NCBI RefSeq assembly: GCF_900961225.1
Contig: NZ_CAAHFN010000060.1
Location: 1-58,377, forward strand
Length of the DNA: 58,377 bases
Origin: Modicisalibacter radicis
Lineage (GTDB): Bacteria; Pseudomonadota; Gammaproteobacteria; Pseudomonadales; Halomonadaceae
Reading direction: 5' to 3'
The translations under genes were made by a program, and so were the position numbers. The notes beneath the pieces are model-generated. The model did not search any database and was not told the DNA's origin. It saw nothing but the letters and a program-made list of their open reading frames with translations. Of the stretch, positions 9,942 to 18,055 are shown piece by piece (within the stretch, counting starts at the first letter, position 1; each line of letters begins with the position of its first letter).

Positions 9942-11015
9942 TTAACCGAACAGGTCGCCCTGACGGTGGGGTGGGCGAAAGTTCCGGCAATCCAGCATGT
10001 CATCGCTTCGTCCTGCGAGCCCCAGCCGGCGGCTGGCGCGACGGAAACGCTGTGCCAGCATGTCGGCAAATACGCCCTCGCCGCGCATGCGTCGGCCGAA
10101 CCGCGAATCGTAGTCGGCGCCGCCCCGCGATTGCCGAATCAGGCTCATGACCTTGCCGGCTCGCTCAGGATAGTGCTGCGCGAGCCAATCCTCGAACAGC
10201 GGGGCAACCTCGTGGGGCAGCCGCAGCAATGTCCAGCCGGCCGTGCTTGCGCCGGCTTCGCAGGCGGCTTCCAGCAGGCGCTCGAGTTCGTGGTCGTTGA
10301 GCCCCGGGATCATGGGTGACAGCAGGGCTCCCACGGGAATCCCGGCAGCGCTCAATTCGCGCATGACCTTGAGGCGCGCCTGCGGCGAGGCGGTGCGCGG
10401 TTCCAGGCTTCGCTTGAGTTCTGCGTCGAGACTGGTGAGGCTGATGAAGACACGCACCAGGCGCTTGGCGGCCATTTCGGCGAGCAGCTCGCGGTCACGC
10501 AGTATCAGCGCCCCCTTGGTGACCAGGACCACCGGATGCCGGCACTCCAGGAGCAGCTCCAGGATTTCCCGGGTGGTGCCGCGTTCGGCTTCCAGCGGTT
10601 GGTAGCAATCGGTATTGCCGGACAGGTTGATCGGCCGGCACGCATAGCCTGGCTTGCAGAACTCTTCGCGGAGCCGCTCGACGAGACCGGTGCGTGCGAT
10701 CAGTCGGGTTTCGAAATCGATGCCCGGCGACAGATCCCAGTAGGCATGGCTGGGCCGCGCATAGCAATAGATGCAGCCGTGCTCGCAGCCGCGGTAGGGA
10801 TTCAGCGAGCGGTCGAAGGGCAGGTCGGGGGAGCGGTTCCATGACAGCGCGCTCCTGCTCGCCTCGTCGCTGACCAGGGTGGCGAGGCGTTCGGGCACGT
10901 CATCCTGCCACCAGCCGTCGTCGACGGCTTCGCTGGCGGACGGGGCGAAGCGATTGGGTGGATCGTAGGTGGCGCCGCGCCCCTTGCGGGGACGAGGCGG
11001 TTGGCGGATGGCCAT
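9942..11015 (-). CDS. PA0069-type radical SAM protein, SplB-like
   Basis: Predicted iron-sulfur enzyme of 357 residues that binds S-adenosylmethionine. The cluster motif CEHGCIYC (CxxxCxxC) is near residue 79, preceded by NPYRGCEHG and followed by YARPSHAYWDLSPG. Later segments typical of the family are GNTDCYQPLEAERG, LVTKGALILRD and VFISLTSLD. The family is related in sequence to spore photoproduct lyase, but its substrate is unknown. P. aeruginosa PA0069, its apparent counterpart, is reported as part of the LexA regulon. Here a perfect LexA-type box lies 17 bases before the start, so SOS control is likely. The winged-helix gene follows directly. Confidence 0.93.
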   Translation of the reverse strand: MAIRQPPRPRKGRGATYDPPNRFAPSASEAVDDGWWQDDVPERLATLVSDEASRSALSWNRSPDLPFDRSLNPYRGCEHGCIYCYARPSHAYWDLSPGIDFETRLIARTGLVERLREEFCKPGYACRPINLSGNTDCYQPLEAERGTTREILELLLECRHPVVLVTKGALILRDRELLAEMAAKRLVRVFISLTSLDAELKRSLEPRTASPQARLKVMRELSAAGIPVGALLSPMIPGLNDHELERLLEAACEAGASTAGWTLLRLPHEVAPLFEDWLAQHYPERAGKVMSLIRQSRGGADYDSRFGRRMRGEGVFADMLAQRFRRASRRLGLAGRSDDMLDCRNFRPPHRQGDLFG

Positions 11016-11020
11016 GGCGC

Positions 11021-11058
11021 AACCCTCTATGCTGTATTTATATACAGTATAGAGGGTT
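11021..11058. promoter_or_regulatory. LexA box inside a 38-bp near-perfect palindrome, promoter of the radical SAM gene
   Basis: The core CTGTATTTATATACAG (11032-11047) matches the gammaproteobacterial SOS box CTGT-N8-ACAG exactly. It is flanked by perfect 10-base inverted arms, AACCCTCTAT (11021-11030) and ATAGAGGGTT (11049-11058), so 17 of 19 base pairs of the whole element are symmetric. On the minus strand the promoter can be read as TTGTTG (11068-11073), 16 bases, then TATACT (11046-11051), which puts LexA over the -10 and start site. The left arm contains the GAGGG used as ribosome site. Confidence 0.85.
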
Positions 11059-11100
11059 CTGAAAATGCAACAACGTCAATCAGACTTGGTCCGGGATCTC

Positions 11101-12711
11101 TTACAGTAGATGGCCGGGGTTGTGCAGTTCGCGGTCGTCGGCCGGCGGCGGTGACCACTGGTAGATCCAGGTCTCGGTGAGCGGCTTGTCGCCGGCCTTG
11201 AGGTAGACCCGCAGGTTGATCGGTTCGGTGCCCTCGTCCGGGGGCACCACATCGAACATCGCCCGGTAGCCCTGAATCGCGTCCAGCGGACGGGCCGAGG
11301 TGATCTCGATACGCCCGGCGGAGTTCTCGATGACCGGCACGACCTCGACATCCTGATCGGCGTCGAAGGGGAACGGGCCGCCCTGGAAGTCGATCACGAA
11401 GCGCCAGCTGAAGTACTCGCGGGCCTTGCCGACTTCGCCGCCGATACCGGTACGGGTCGCCACGCAGCGGGCCAGGTCGGTCTGGGCGGGAGCACGGTCG
11501 CGCCAGTAGATGCGATAGCCGAAGAGCATCTCGCTGCCGGGCTGGACCGGCTCGTCGGGATTCCAGAAGGCGACGATATTGTCGAAGGTTTCATCGAGGG
11601 TGGGAATCTCGATCAACTGGATCGAGCCCTTGCCCCAATCGGACTTGGGTTCGATCCATACCGAGGGCCGGCGATCGTAGAACACGCCGTCGTCCTGGTA
11701 ATGGTCGAAATCGCGATCGCGCTGGAGCAGGCCGAAACCATGCGGGTTCTCGTCGGCATAGGCGTTGAAGCGCAGCTGCGGCGGGTTGACCAAAGGCCGC
11801 CACAGCCACTCGCCGTTGCCGGTATGCATCGACAGGCCGTCGGAGTCGTGGATCTCGGGGCGCCAGTCCCAGTTGGCCTGCTGGTCGTTCTCGCCGACCA
11901 TGTACATGCTGGTCATCGGGGCGATGCCCAGGCGTTCGATCGGCTTGCGCGGGTAGAGCGCCGAGTCGATCTCCATGACCACGCCGTCGTTGACGGTGAT
12001 CGCGAAACGGTAAGCGCCGGTGATGCTGTCGGATTCGAGCAGTGCATAGACGTTGACGACATCGCTGCCGTCCGCGGGCTGCTCGAGCCAGAAGCGCGTG
12101 AAGTCGGGGAACTCCTCGGGTCTGTCGAGGCCGGTGTCGATCGCCAGGCCGCGGGCCGACATGCCGTATTGCATGGAGTCGCTGACGGCGCGGAAGTAGC
12201 TGGCGCCGAGGAAAGCCATCATGTCGCGCTGCCAGTCGTCCTTGTGGAACAGGCGGAAGCCGGCGAAGCCGAGATCCTCGGGCAGCTTCTCGCCGTCGAT
12301 GCCCGACTTGCCGTAGTTGAACAGCGAGGGATCGTAGGCGATTTCCCGGGACTGACCGTCGACGATCTCGTAGATCTTGACCGGCTTCTTGAAATAAAGC
12401 CCCAGGTGAAAAAGCTCGGCGCGATAGCGGGATTGCTCGTTGTCCGCCCAGATGTCGTGGTCCTTGCTGAAGCTGATCGCCTGGTATTCGTCCCAGCTCA
12501 TGCCCTGGAGTTCGGGTGGCAGGTTGGGCTTGGCACCTTCGCTGGCCTGGTTCGAGATATGCCGGGCCAGGCCCTTGAGCCAGGCAAAACTGAACGATTC
12601 GCTGGGGCCGATGGTCTTGGTGGCGCCGTCGACAGCGGCGAGTACCGTGGAAATGGGCAAAAAGGCGCTGCCCAGGACACTGGTGGCCTTGAGGAAATCA
12701 CGTCGATTCAT
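11101..12711 (-). CDS. opgD: Glucan biosynthesis protein D (periplasmic glucans)
   Basis: Periplasmic protein of the MdoG/OpgD family involved in making or trimming osmoregulated periplasmic glucans, which matter at low osmolarity. The 536-residue product starts with a twin-arginine signal (MNRRDFLKATSVLGSAFLP), which is characteristic of OpgD; OpgG uses the Sec route. The body matches the family: YQAISFSKDHDIW, YGMSARGLAIDTG, RPSVWIEPKSDWGKG and VAFWNPDEP. The ATG at 12711 has a good AGGGAAGAG site; an upstream in-frame ATG would precede the signal and is rejected. No opgH is nearby. It lies downstream of btuB on the same strand but about 200 bases away. Confidence 0.95.
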   Translation of the reverse strand: MNRRDFLKATSVLGSAFLPISTVLAAVDGATKTIGPSESFSFAWLKGLARHISNQASEGAKPNLPPELQGMSWDEYQAISFSKDHDIWADNEQSRYRAELFHLGLYFKKPVKIYEIVDGQSREIAYDPSLFNYGKSGIDGEKLPEDLGFAGFRLFHKDDWQRDMMAFLGASYFRAVSDSMQYGMSARGLAIDTGLDRPEEFPDFTRFWLEQPADGSDVVNVYALLESDSITGAYRFAITVNDGVVMEIDSALYPRKPIERLGIAPMTSMYMVGENDQQANWDWRPEIHDSDGLSMHTGNGEWLWRPLVNPPQLRFNAYADENPHGFGLLQRDRDFDHYQDDGVFYDRRPSVWIEPKSDWGKGSIQLIEIPTLDETFDNIVAFWNPDEPVQPGSEMLFGYRIYWRDRAPAQTDLARCVATRTGIGGEVGKAREYFSWRFVIDFQGGPFPFDADQDVEVVPVIENSAGRIEITSARPLDAIQGYRAMFDVVPPDEGTEPINLRVYLKAGDKPLTETWIYQWSPPPADDRELHNPGHLL

Positions 12712-12851
12712 CGTGCTCTTCCCTGGAACGAGATGGGTCCATGCACCGCATAGGTGCGCGTACAACCAGTCCGAAGCGTGGCAAACGGACGAAAGCGCCC
12801 GGCTGCATCCGCTAGCGAACCCCTGTTAACGACCAGGATATAATGCCGGTA

Positions 12852-12882
12852 ATGCATGGCGCGGGCTACCCATGCCATGCAT
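12852..12882 (-). terminator. Possible hairpin between btuB and opgD
   Basis: ATGCATGGC (12852-12860) and GCCATGCAT (12874-12882) form perfect 9-base inverted arms around a 13-base loop, just after the btuB stop. No T-run follows on the minus strand, so termination is uncertain. Confidence 0.4.
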
Positions 12883-12913
12883 GCCGTCGATGTCGAGGAG
12901 CTGAGGTCGGGAA

Positions 12914-14785
12914 CTACAGGCGCAGGGTGATGCCCCCTTCGATGTAGCGATCCTGGGTATTGTAGCCGTCGACCAGTTGGTAGTCCTTGTCGAGCGCGTT
13001 CTGGAGCTTGGCGGAAAGTTCGATCATCGGCGTGACCTGCCAGGCGGTGCGCAGGTCGAGGCGGCCATAGCCACCCACCTCGGCGCCGCCATAGGAGGTG
13101 CGCTCGCTGAAGGCCAGCAGGGTAGAGCCGACCTGCCAGGCGTCGTTGAGCTGATAATCGACGTCCAGGCGGGCGAAGCGTTCGGCACGGCTGAGCAGGC
13201 GATCGCCGCGGCCGATACCCGCATAGTCGTCGGACCAGCGCCGCACCTCCGGGTCCTGGACGGTGACGGCAAGCTGCGTGCTCAGGCGTTCGCCCCGCCA
13301 GCCGCCGGTCAATTCGATACCCCGGATGCGTGCCTCGTCGACATTGTAATAGCTGTCGTCGGGGAAGGTGCCGGTGTAGACGATCAGGTCGTCGATGCGG
13401 TTATCGAAGGCGGTAACACGCGCATTCCAGGTCATGTCGTCGAAGGCCCAGAAGGCCTCGAGGTTCTTCGAGGTCTCGGCATCGAGATCGGGGTTGGGGC
13501 TGAAAGTGCCGTAGAGGTCGCTCAGGTTGGGTGCCTTGAAGGCGGTACCGTAGCTGGCTCCGAGCCGTTGCGTCGAGCTCAGGTGATAGGCGTAGCCGAG
13601 GCTGCCGGTGGTCTCGTCGCCGAACAGCGAGTCGTCGTCGTGACGCAGCGATGCCGATAGTTCATGAGCAGCGTACTGACGCTGTATCAGGCCGTAGACG
13701 CCGACGTTCTCGCGGCTGTCGCGCTGGTATTCGGCGCCGGCGCGATTGGCAAAATCGATGTCGTCACGACGATAGTCGACACCCAGCACGTCAATGCCGT
13801 TCTCGTGGCTGAAGCGGTGCTGGAGCCCGAGCTCGTCGCGGTGAGTCTCGGTCAGGCTCTGGCGCTCGCCGGCATAGCGCTCCTCGCGCTGTTCGTCGAA
13901 ATGCCCGGCGGTGAGGACCATGTCCCAGTCGCTGGCCAAAGCCACATCGAGCTGGCCGGAGAAGGATTGCAGATAGCCGGTGGAGACGCAGTCCGCCGAC
14001 TCCGGGGCGAGGAAATCGCCGCTGCGATAGCAACTGTCGTAGTCGGTTTCGACATTCTGGCGCAGCGCATTCAGCGACAGCTGCGCATCGGCGCCGAGGC
14101 GCTGCGAGAAGCCGAGTTGTGCGCCCTCGCGTGCGAAGCCGTCACGTTCGCCGCTGGCGTCGTCGCGGGTGGCGTTGAAGCCATCGCCGTCGCGATGAAA
14201 CAGCGTGGCATGAAGCCGGGTGTCGGTGTCGCCGATCGCGAGTCGGGCGTTCTGGCGGTAGGTATCGTCGCTGCCGGCATAGGCGCTCAGGCTGGCCTGG
14301 GTTCCGCGCGTCCGGGTGTTGCGGGTGAAGATCTGGATGACGCCGCCGATGGCATCGGCGCCATAGGCTGCGGCGCGAGGGCCGCGCACGATCTCGATAC
14401 GCTCGATGGCCGCTGGCGGCAGGAATTCCAGGCTGGCGCCGCCGCTGGTTGCCGAGTTGATGCGCACACCGTCGACGAGAATCAGGGTGTGATCGGATTC
14501 GCTGCCGCGCAGGAACAGGCTCGACTGGGCGCCCGGTGCGCCGTTCTGGGTCAGCTCGATACCGGCGCGCGCCTGCAGCAGTTCGACCACCGAGTCGGCC
14601 TGAAGCCGCTCGATCTCCGCGCGTTCGATGACGGTGGTGCTGGCCATCACGTCGGCTTGCGACTGCGGCAGGCGGTTGGCCGTCACCTGGACGGGGTTCA
14701 GGTTTTGCTCGGCCTGCGCGGTGTTGATCAACGGGGTGGTTGCCAGACCGGCAACCAGCCAGAGCGGGTATTTCTTGTAGTGCAT
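12914..14785 (-). CDS. btuB: TonB-dependent outer-membrane cobalamin receptor
   Basis: Outer-membrane beta-barrel receptor, 623 residues, that takes up vitamin B12 with energy from TonB. It has a signal peptide (about 1-25, ending NTAQA), then a TonB box-like region (NPVQVTANRL) and a plug domain (SVVELLQARAGIELTQNG, RIEIVRGPRAAAYGADAIGG). The barrel ends in the aromatic-rich strand GGITLRL. Length and plug agree with E. coli BtuB (614 residues). The cobalamin riboswitch upstream makes the substrate call firm. The ribosome site GAGGA lies about 8 bases before the ATG. Genes for TonB and the BtuCD permease are not in the window. Confidence 0.95.
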   Translation of the reverse strand: MHYKKYPLWLVAGLATTPLINTAQAEQNLNPVQVTANRLPQSQADVMASTTVIERAEIERLQADSVVELLQARAGIELTQNGAPGAQSSLFLRGSESDHTLILVDGVRINSATSGGASLEFLPPAAIERIEIVRGPRAAAYGADAIGGVIQIFTRNTRTRGTQASLSAYAGSDDTYRQNARLAIGDTDTRLHATLFHRDGDGFNATRDDASGERDGFAREGAQLGFSQRLGADAQLSLNALRQNVETDYDSCYRSGDFLAPESADCVSTGYLQSFSGQLDVALASDWDMVLTAGHFDEQREERYAGERQSLTETHRDELGLQHRFSHENGIDVLGVDYRRDDIDFANRAGAEYQRDSRENVGVYGLIQRQYAAHELSASLRHDDDSLFGDETTGSLGYAYHLSSTQRLGASYGTAFKAPNLSDLYGTFSPNPDLDAETSKNLEAFWAFDDMTWNARVTAFDNRIDDLIVYTGTFPDDSYYNVDEARIRGIELTGGWRGERLSTQLAVTVQDPEVRRWSDDYAGIGRGDRLLSRAERFARLDVDYQLNDAWQVGSTLLAFSERTSYGGAEVGGYGRLDLRTAWQVTPMIELSAKLQNALDKDYQLVDGYNTQDRYIEGGITLRL

Positions 14786-14944
14786 CGACTTGTCCTCAAG
14801 CGCGCAAAGTTGAACGCGATGAGGAGGACACAGGGTGACGACAGCCCAGGCAGGGCCGCGACGCGATCGCTCGCATTGAGGGAGAAGTGACCACGCACGC
14901 CGGTCGTCACTGGCGAAGCCCTCCGCATCAGCCAGTGAAGAGAC

Positions 14945-15175
14945 GCAGGCCGGTCTCCGGACTGACGCGTGCGAGGCAAGTGGCCAGACGTGTTGCGTCT
15001 GTCACCTCGCCAACGATAACGCCTTCCCACCCGGGCGGGCAGTGGCTGTTTCGGTTCACTCGGCGCACTTGGCGGCTGCCAGTTGCGGCGTCGAACCCGT
15101 TATCGATAGAACGCGAACACCGTTGCGGGGGCAGTGCGGGGGTCTCACCCGCTTCCCGAGCACCCGTGTCTCGAC
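14945..15175 (-). promoter_or_regulatory. Cobalamin riboswitch in the btuB leader
   Basis: Read on the minus strand, the leader shows the ordered parts of the AdoCbl riboswitch: GGTGCTCGGGAA, then CTGCCCCCGCAACGGTG, then the B12 box beginning AGCCACTG and ending GGGTGGGAAGGCG, and finally AGTCCGGAGACCGGCCTGC. The last conserved element lies about 160 bases before the btuB start. By family knowledge, adenosylcobalamin binding would lower btuB expression by blocking translation or by termination. No obvious T-run supports termination. Confidence 0.93.
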
Positions 15176-15382
15176 GGTCGGGGATTCTGCGGGCAGGGGG
15201 CGGGCAAGTCAACGCTGGCTGGGCCATGACCGGCCGTGTGTTCCGGTCAGCAAGAAGCCCGGTCGTCCCTGACCGGGCGTCGCGCTGTGCATCCATGCTG
15301 TCCCGTTGAGCTTGTCCATGCTCAACACCCTAACAGTGGCACAGCCAACGCCTATTGCTTTTAACCTGTGTTAAGTAACTCG
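15176..15382. other. Intergenic stretch upstream of the riboswitch
   Basis: I see no gene in this stretch. It must hold the btuB promoter, but I could not pick a convincing -35/-10 pair. The frames that are open here on both strands lack codon structure and ribosome sites. Confidence 0.5.
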
Positions 15383-15418
15383 AAAAAAACGCCGCGGCCG
15401 CCTGACGCTGCCGCGGCT
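15382..15418 (-). terminator. Rho-independent terminator after the motA/motB-like pair
   Basis: On the minus strand, right after the stop codon, two copies of the self-complementary GCCGCGGC (15410-15417 and 15391-15398) form a GC-rich stem around an 11-base loop. A run of seven T follows (complement of 15383-15389). Confidence 0.85.
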
Positions 15419-16081
15419 TCAGTCTGGGCCCGACTTTGCCTCGTGGATGACGAGTTCCACGCGTCTGTTCGTGGCACGACCGCTGGGATCATGGTTGTCG
15501 GCGAGCGGCCGGGTGGCGGCGTAGCCCACCGCGCGCAGACGCTGGATGGCCACCCCCTGGCTGTCCAGAAAGCGCAGCACGGCGCTCGCCCGGGCGCTGG
15601 AAAGTTCCCAGTTGGAGGGGTAGCGCGGCGTATGAATCGGTACGTCGTCGGTATGGCCTTCCACCGAGATCGCCCCGGCGGTGCTCTCGAGTAGCGGAAG
15701 GATCCCGCGCAGTACCTGTCGACCAGCCTCGGTGAGCGTGGCCTGGCCACTGGCGAACAGCAGATGATCCTGGATACGCAGGTTCAGGCCTTCCTGGCTG
15801 CGCGACACGCTGACCCCGTCGAGATGGGGCAGCAGGCCCGTCTGGCGCGGCTGGATACCGCTGGTCCGCGATCCCGCGGTCGATGCAGCGGCGCCTGATG
15901 CACTGAGGGCCGTGGTCCCGGTCGCATCGGCGTCGCCGGGCTGGTTGCCCGAAAGCGCCAGCAACAGCACGAACAGCGTGATCAGCAGTGTCAGCACGTC
16001 GAGATAGCTGGTCAGCCAGCTTTCGTCCTCTCCCTCGCCGTGACCCGAGGCGAACAGGTCGTCGGGGCGTGGACTAGTCAT
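15419..16081 (-). CDS. MotB-like OmpA-domain stator protein
   Basis: A 220-residue inner-membrane protein with one N-terminal transmembrane helix (about residues 23-45) and a C-terminal OmpA peptidoglycan-binding domain (VEGHTDDVPI, WELSSARASAVLRF, RATNRRVELVI). Asp28 in SYLDVLTLLITLF sits where MotB binds the proton. It starts inside the end of the MotA-like gene (8-base overlap), so the two are translated together and form a channel. The linker after the helix is short and rich in T, S and G. No flagellar genes are nearby, so it may be a second flagellar stator or a MotAB/TolR-like system with another job. Confidence 0.88.
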   Translation of the reverse strand: MTSPRPDDLFASGHGEGEDESWLTSYLDVLTLLITLFVLLLALSGNQPGDADATGTTALSASGAAASTAGSRTSGIQPRQTGLLPHLDGVSVSRSQEGLNLRIQDHLLFASGQATLTEAGRQVLRGILPLLESTAGAISVEGHTDDVPIHTPRYPSNWELSSARASAVLRFLDSQGVAIQRLRAVGYAATRPLADNHDPSGRATNRRVELVIHEAKSGPD

Positions 16082-16895
16082 GAACGCCGGCCCCTGCGGT
16101 TGCATCCGGGCCCGACGTCTGCGGCGGGTCGCGGATCTCGTCCTGGTAGGTGGCCATGAACGAATTGAGGGTTTCCTCGATGAACGACGGCAGGCGGCGC
16201 TTGGAAATCAGGGCAATCCCCTCCAGCACCATGTTCATGGCGATCAGCCGCTCCTCGGTGCGCCGCTCGAGCTTCACGGCGATCGGCTTGAATACCAGAT
16301 TGGCCAGGAGGATGCCGTAGAAGGTGGTGAGCAGCGCCACGGCCATGCGCGGACCGATCTCGGCAAGCCCGCCTTGTTCCATTACTTCGAGCATGTTGAC
16401 CAGCCCGACCAGGGTGCCGAGCATGCCGAATGCCGGCGCATAGGCTGCCATGGTACGAAAGATCTGCGCTTCGGCGTGTTCGCGCGCCTTGAGCCGGGCG
16501 ATACGCCAGCGCAATAGATCGAGGATCTCGCTTTCCTTGGTATTGGCGATCACCAGTTGTACGCCGGTGCGCAGGAAAGGGTTGCGCGCCCCCTCGAGGG
16601 CCCGCTCCACGGCGCGTACGTCGCCCTTGAACCACAGCCGCGAGAGACTGACCAGCTCGTCGATGTCGTCGCGCACATAGGTGTTCTCGCGGTGGAAGAC
16701 GATGCCCACCAGGCGCACCACGCGGATCACTTCGCGCAGTGGGTAGCTGATGAAGGTGGCCGCCAGCGTACCGGTGAGCACGATCGCCAGGCCGGGCAGG
16801 TTGAGGAAGCTGTCAGGTGATTCGGCGGTGAACAGCAATACGCAGGCGAGTAACAAGCAACTGACCAGCATGCCGATCAGAGTCGAGGCGTTCAT
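16074..16895 (-). CDS. MotA/TolQ/ExbB-family proton channel protein
   Basis: Inner-membrane ion-channel subunit of 273 residues, partner of the MotB-like protein. Four transmembrane segments can be seen: two near the N-terminus (about 5-22 and 33-53) and two around 150-215 (AYAPAFGMLGTLVGLVNML and MAVALLTTFYGILLANLVF). The latter pair contains the family's conserved proline and TLVGL signatures. A long cytoplasmic loop (about 70-145) has charged residues, as in MotA, PomA and MotC. The length is slightly below E. coli MotA. It is the first gene of a two-gene operon that ends in a terminator. Confidence 0.9.
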   Translation of the reverse strand: MNASTLIGMLVSCLLLACVLLFTAESPDSFLNLPGLAIVLTGTLAATFISYPLREVIRVVRLVGIVFHRENTYVRDDIDELVSLSRLWFKGDVRAVERALEGARNPFLRTGVQLVIANTKESEILDLLRWRIARLKAREHAEAQIFRTMAAYAPAFGMLGTLVGLVNMLEVMEQGGLAEIGPRMAVALLTTFYGILLANLVFKPIAVKLERRTEERLIAMNMVLEGIALISKRRLPSFIEETLNSFMATYQDEIRDPPQTSGPDATAGAGVHD

Positions 16896-16963
16896 GTAGG
16901 CTCCTTGCCGAAAGGACGGGTCTTACTGTTGTCTATCGGCAAGGTGATGGTTGGCTTGATTAT

Positions 16964-17782
16964 TTAATCGCTGCCAACCCGTTCGGCTTGACCCAGGTCA
17001 AGCTGGAGCGGGTCGTCGCTGATCGCGCCATGTACGCCCCAGTCGCGCAACCGGCGATAGACCTCGCGATCGTTGATGGTGTAGCACAGCAGCCAATAGG
17101 GGCTGGCGGCGATGGCACGTGCGACCGTCGGTTTCAGGCGCCGCCAGTCGACATGCAGACTATAGGCGTCGAGCGCTTGGGCCTGTCTTGCCCAGTTGCG
17201 CGGTACCCTGTCGTAGAGCAGCCCCAGGCGCAGACATCGCGCATCCGGCTGAACGTGCCGCGCCGCACGCAGCGCGCGACTATCGAACGACGAGACGATC
17301 AGCCGCTCGGCGGGCAGGCGAGCCAGCGTGGGCGGAAGGGCGGCGGCGACCAGTGCCTCGGCATCGCGACCGTGGCCGACCTTGAGCTCCAGGTTGAGGC
17401 CCAGCCCCAGACGCCCGATCAGCGCCAGCATCTCCTCGAGGGTCGCCATGCCCTCGCCGACAAACGCCGGCGAGAACCAGCGACCGGCGTCGAGCCGCCG
17501 GGCCGCAGCCAGGTCGAGCCGATTCAGGCGACCGCCGACCCCGGTGCAGCGCTTCAATCCGCTGTCGTGCCAGATCACCGGGGTGCCATCGCCGAGCAGC
17601 TGGACGTCGAGTTCGACCCAGCGGCAGCCGGCATCATGGGCCGCCTGCACCGCGGCCAGGGTGTTCTCGGGGGCGTGGGCCGACAGTCCGCGATGGGCGA
17701 TCAGCGCCGGTGGGGCGGCATGAACCGCGCCGCGACTGGCATCGAGGTGCGAAACAGGCGTGTCGGGTAGACTGGCAGTCAT
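16964..17782 (-). CDS. Glycerophosphodiester phosphodiesterase (UgpQ-like)
   Basis: Predicted cytoplasmic enzyme of 272 residues that hydrolyses glycerophosphodiesters to sn-glycerol 3-phosphate and an alcohol. It shows the GDPD TIM-barrel marks: IAHRGLSAHAPENTLAAV with the catalytic His/Arg and Glu, WVELDVQLLGDGTPVIWHD with metal-binding residues and the second catalytic His, and LNLELKVG. I see no signal peptide when the start is the ATG at 17782, which has a GGGAGGG site; the frame extends upstream but without support. Close neighbours are unrelated, so it probably stands alone. Confidence 0.92.
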   Translation of the reverse strand: MTASLPDTPVSHLDASRGAVHAAPPALIAHRGLSAHAPENTLAAVQAAHDAGCRWVELDVQLLGDGTPVIWHDSGLKRCTGVGGRLNRLDLAAARRLDAGRWFSPAFVGEGMATLEEMLALIGRLGLGLNLELKVGHGRDAEALVAAALPPTLARLPAERLIVSSFDSRALRAARHVQPDARCLRLGLLYDRVPRNWARQAQALDAYSLHVDWRRLKPTVARAIAASPYWLLCYTINDREVYRRLRDWGVHGAISDDPLQLDLGQAERVGSD

Positions 17783-18055
17783 GTCGGGCGCCCTCCCATA
17801 TGGCGTCGTTCGGCCGCTGTCTGCGTCGCGTGAGATCGGGTCGTAAGCGGCAGACAGCAACAGCGTATCACCTCTTCATGACGACGGGCGCCGGCAAGAT
17901 GCGCTTGAGACGTGCCGAAGAGAGGCGATACGTGCATTGTGAAGCGCATTTCTTGCCGTTGCGTGACCAATGCCCATCGGGAGGAAAGCGGCGAAAGGAA
18001 AGGCGACGATATGCTAGGCTGCGACGCCAGTGAGGGTCCGACGAGCGGAGAAGCG

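Noticed and set aside
14887..15309. Open frames on both strands across the btuB leader
   Set aside because: The region is explained by the cobalamin riboswitch; the frames have no ribosome site or family features.
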